55,847 bases of DNA from Spirochaetes bacterium GWE1_32_154 (GTDB lineage Bacteria > Spirochaetota > GWE2-31-10), in assembly GCA_001829315.1 (NCBI GenBank), contig MIAY01000005.1:1-55847 (forward strand). The letters are read 5' to 3'. Within the stretch, counting starts at the first letter, position 1. Each line of letters opens with the position of its first letter. The translations under genes and the position numbers were made by a program. Under the pieces are notes generated by a model. The model saw only the letters and a program-made list of their open reading frames with translations, did no database searches and was not told the origin of the DNA. Shown one piece after another: positions 53,554 through 55,847 of this stretch.

Positions 53554-55533
53554 TTAATGAACTATTAAACTTCTTTCCAATACTTTTTTAAGTTGGTCTA
53601 TCGTATATGGTTTAACAAGAATATCTGAAAAACCATATTTACGATATTCATCAAAAATAGGATCATTTGAATAACCACTAGTCAAAATAGCTTTTACACT
53701 AAAATCAATTGCTTTTAGTTCACGTATAGTATCAATACCCCCCATCCCTCCTTTTATTGTTAAATCAAGCAATAAAATATCAAAACGAAGCCCTTTTTCT
53801 AAATGTGCTTTATAAGTGGATAAAGCATCTTCTCCATTCTTTACACATTCCACGGTATAACCAAGTTTTTCCAATAATTTTTTCTCAATATCTAAAATTA
53901 TTTCATCATCATCCATTACTAAAACATTAAGATTATTTATTTCTAATAAATTCTTTTTCAAAATTGAATTATTTAATGAAAAATCATCAAAAGTATTATT
54001 AGCCTCACATTCAATTACCGGTATGAAAATTATAAAAGATGCTCCAAGACCTTTTTTTGAATTAACAAATATATATCCATCATGTTTCTTTATTATTGAG
54101 TACGTTGTAGCAAGACCTAAACCAGTACCTGTACTTTTGGTTGTAAAAAACGGATCAAATATTTTATCTAAATATTCACTATCTATTCCCGGTCCATTAT
54201 CTTCTATTGTTATTTTAATATACTTCCCATTCTTAATATTCTGATAATTGTCAAATATTTCAATATTTCTTGAATATATAAAAATATTCCCACCTTTAGG
54301 CATTGCCTGGATTGCATTAATCACAATATTATCAAAAACTTGAGTTAACTGCATTTCATCATAAGATGTCTGCCATAAATCATCTTCTATTGTTATCTCA
54401 CATTTTACATTTGATCCACTTGTAATAAATTTCACTGAATCGTTTATTAATTTTCCAATATTTCCTGTTTTCTTAACCGGAACTCCACCTTTGGCAAAAG
54501 TTAATAACTGACCCGAAAGCTCCTTCGCTTTATATGAAGCTTTAGCCGCTTCTGTTAAAAACGGATAATTCACATCCTCATCTTTCATATTAATCATAGC
54601 CAATGAAATATTTCCCAGGATTCCTGTAAGATAATTATTAAAATCATGAGCTATTCCACCAGCTAATAATCCCAATGATTCTAACCTCTGTGTTTTTTGT
54701 ATCTCATTATCGTATTTTCGTTTTACACTTATATCACGAGCTAATATCAGTATGTGATCCCGACCATCAATCTTAAAATATCGTATGCTAAGGTCAACTA
54801 AAATCCCTTTTCGTTCAGAATTAATAAATGACATTTCAGTGTTAATTGATTTATTGAGAGTCATTTCATCAAGTATCCTGCGCATACTAGTTAAACTGCC
54901 TCCATCTACAAGATCCAACAAATGCATTGATAATAACCTGCTTCTACAAAAATTAAGTTGAGTTATTACACTGTCATTTACTTCAATTATCTTAGCCGAC
55001 CCATTATATTCACATAAAAAAATCATATCATTAGCATTATTAAATAATTCTCGAAATTTTCGCTCACTACCAATTAATGCAAATTCGGTTACTTTTTGTT
55101 CTGTTATATCTTTAATTATTCCCTCTACAGCAACAATATTGCCTTTTTTATCTACTATCTTATTATAACGATGTTCTGTCCAGATAACATGCCCATCCCT
55201 ACGTACCCAGCGCATAATAATCGGACGATTTGACATGGCAGAAAAATCCCTCTGATATTCAAAAACCGGAATATCCTCCGGATAAACTAGTTTCTCAAAT
55301 AAACCAGGATCTTTATAAAATTCTTCCGGTTCAAACCCTGTTACGACTGCCGATGACTGGCTAATATATACAAACCGCTTTTTTTTTCCGTAACGATATA
55401 AAAAAATTATATAATCTTTAGAATTATTTAATAACAAGCCATACATATTTGACATACGGCGAGTCTTTGATAATAAAATAAAGGATAATGTAAGAAAAAC
55501 AATTAGTGATGCTATAATCAGATTACTATACAT
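53554..55533 (-). CDS. hybrid sensor histidine kinase (PAS-PAS-HisKA-ATPase-REC)
   Basis: This 659-residue protein has one N-terminal membrane helix (LIIASLIVFLTLSFILLS). The first PAS domain with PAC (~35-150) includes RFVYISQSSAVVTGFEPEEF and GNIVAVEGIIKDITEQK. A second PAS follows (~155-280; KFRELFNNANDMIFLCEYNG). The H-box is LLAGGIAHDFNNYLTGIL (His about 295), the N-box VFDNIVINAIQAMPKGG, and the G-boxes IEDNGPGIDS and TGTGLGLATTYSIIKK. The receiver (~535-655) has MDDDE, LLLDLTIKGGMGG (phospho-Asp about 590), TSGYS and VKPYT. It is complete, with GGAG before the ATG. As first gene of the ATPase-STAS operon it probably feeds that switch. Confidence 0.92.
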   Translation of the reverse strand: MYSNLIIASLIVFLTLSFILLSKTRRMSNMYGLLLNNSKDYIIFLYRYGKKKRFVYISQSSAVVTGFEPEEFYKDPGLFEKLVYPEDIPVFEYQRDFSAMSNRPIIMRWVRRDGHVIWTEHRYNKIVDKKGNIVAVEGIIKDITEQKVTEFALIGSERKFRELFNNANDMIFLCEYNGSAKIIEVNDSVITQLNFCRSRLLSMHLLDLVDGGSLTSMRRILDEMTLNKSINTEMSFINSERKGILVDLSIRYFKIDGRDHILILARDISVKRKYDNEIQKTQRLESLGLLAGGIAHDFNNYLTGILGNISLAMINMKDEDVNYPFLTEAAKASYKAKELSGQLLTFAKGGVPVKKTGNIGKLINDSVKFITSGSNVKCEITIEDDLWQTSYDEMQLTQVFDNIVINAIQAMPKGGNIFIYSRNIEIFDNYQNIKNGKYIKITIEDNGPGIDSEYLDKIFDPFFTTKSTGTGLGLATTYSIIKKHDGYIFVNSKKGLGASFIIFIPVIECEANNTFDDFSLNNSILKKNLLEINNLNVLVMDDDEIILDIEKKLLEKLGYTVECVKNGEDALSTYKAHLEKGLRFDILLLDLTIKGGMGGIDTIRELKAIDFSVKAILTSGYSNDPIFDEYRKYGFSDILVKPYTIDQLKKVLERSLIVH

Positions 55534-55748
55534 ACCAATTCTCCATTTTATTATTCCTTTTAACCTATTCTTTCAAAATACGTTACAATCAATAATTTTT
55601 CTTTTATATAGAAAGTAAAATAAACCATAATATAAATAAACTATATGTTTACAGAACCAAAAAATCAATACAACTTTAGGATATTTGATAGAAATAAATT
55701 GTATTAGTAAATATACTTTTGATTTACAAAATACAACTTTACTGACAC

Positions 55749-55789
55749 AAAAAAAAGCAGCCCCGAATACGGGTAAACAATGGGGCTGC
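55749..55789 (-). terminator. intrinsic terminator of the phosphatase gene
   Basis: On the minus strand, 17 bases after the stop codon, gcagcccc (55789-55782) pairs with ggggctgc (55764-55757), an 8-bp GC-rich stem. A run of eight T (55756-55749) follows directly. This is a textbook Rho-independent terminator. Confidence 0.92.
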
Positions 55790-55805
55790 ATGAAAAACAG
55801 TATTA

Positions 55806-55847
55806 TTACTTCATCTTCACCACGACAACCGTTATATCGTCATCAGG
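55806..55847 (-). CDS. C-terminal end of a PP2C/SpoIIE-type phosphatase (partial)
   Basis: The frame entering from the right edge reads PDDDITVVVVKMK and stops at 55806. The D-D-(I/M)-T-(V/L) signature at the extreme end of a protein is the last metal-binding motif of PP2C/SpoIIE phosphatases. Placed next to GHKL ATPase and STAS genes, it would supply the phosphatase of the partner-switching module. Only 13 residues are visible, so the call rests on one motif and context. A strong terminator follows. Confidence 0.7.
   Translation of the reverse strand, partial: PDDDITVVVVKMK

Noticed and set aside
55573-55791. 72-codon minus-strand ORF in the gap before the hybrid kinase
   Set aside because: Its start lies within the terminator hairpin of the phosphatase gene; no ribosome-binding site.

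Overview
The window reads as chromosome from a low-G+C, Gram-negative (two-membrane) bacterium. Signal peptides, lipoprotein signals, an outer-membrane secretin and beta-barrel proteins show the outer membrane. The mix of a type II secretion system (T2SS), Rpn/PD-(D/E)XK 'transposase' proteins, exported SH3 and FGE-like proteins, SpoIIE/STAS/ATPase regulators and PilZ suggests a spirochaete. That assignment is inference from gene content, not proof. No rRNA, tRNA or CRISPR array was seen.

Layout. (1) 1-4867: accessory DNA with a truncated gene end, a small unknown gene, two convergent Rpn-family nuclease/transposase genes that share a C-terminal tail, a DDE transposase gene with a small ORF behind it, and several long inverted repeats. 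One is a GC-rich 125-nt cloverleaf with integron attC-like ends. (2) 4868-37496: one uninterrupted minus-strand array of 19 tightly packed genes. In transcription order these are two lipoproteins, a prepilin peptidase, gspD-E-F-G-I-J-K-L-M, a membrane-anchored propeller-like protein, an exported barrel-like protein, a 1723-aa lipoprotein of 15 chitobiase-C-like repeats, a 1031-aa exported protein, a 3667-aa Rhs/YD-repeat protein with a cysteine-peptidase-like tail, and two small genes in the position of immunity genes. The architecture suggests a T2SS dedicated to a giant Rhs effector and its surface partners. (3) 37497-42771: two sigma-54-type promoters, each exactly 50 bp from a matching 42-bp pair of palindromic activator sites. 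One drives an exported protein followed by a broken ABC-transporter ATPase gene. The other drives an Omp85/BamA-like protein plus a sensor kinase. Between them lies a decayed region with a 27-bp repeat also present near position 1961 and a 0.5-kb segment bounded by perfect 32-bp inverted repeats. (4) 42772-50005: envelope proteins, a tandem methyltransferase fusion behind a 20-bp-stem palindrome, and an FGE-like protein. (5) 50048-55847: signalling genes, namely PilZ, two paralogous GHKL ATPases, an MCP-tip protein, a STAS protein, a hybrid histidine kinase and the end of a PP2C/SpoIIE-like phosphatase with its terminator.

The two themes most worth following are the T2SS-Rhs super-operon and the pair of identically built sigma-54 control regions. 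Several start codons were moved from the longest reading frame to the position with a good ribosome-binding site, often a TTG or GTG.
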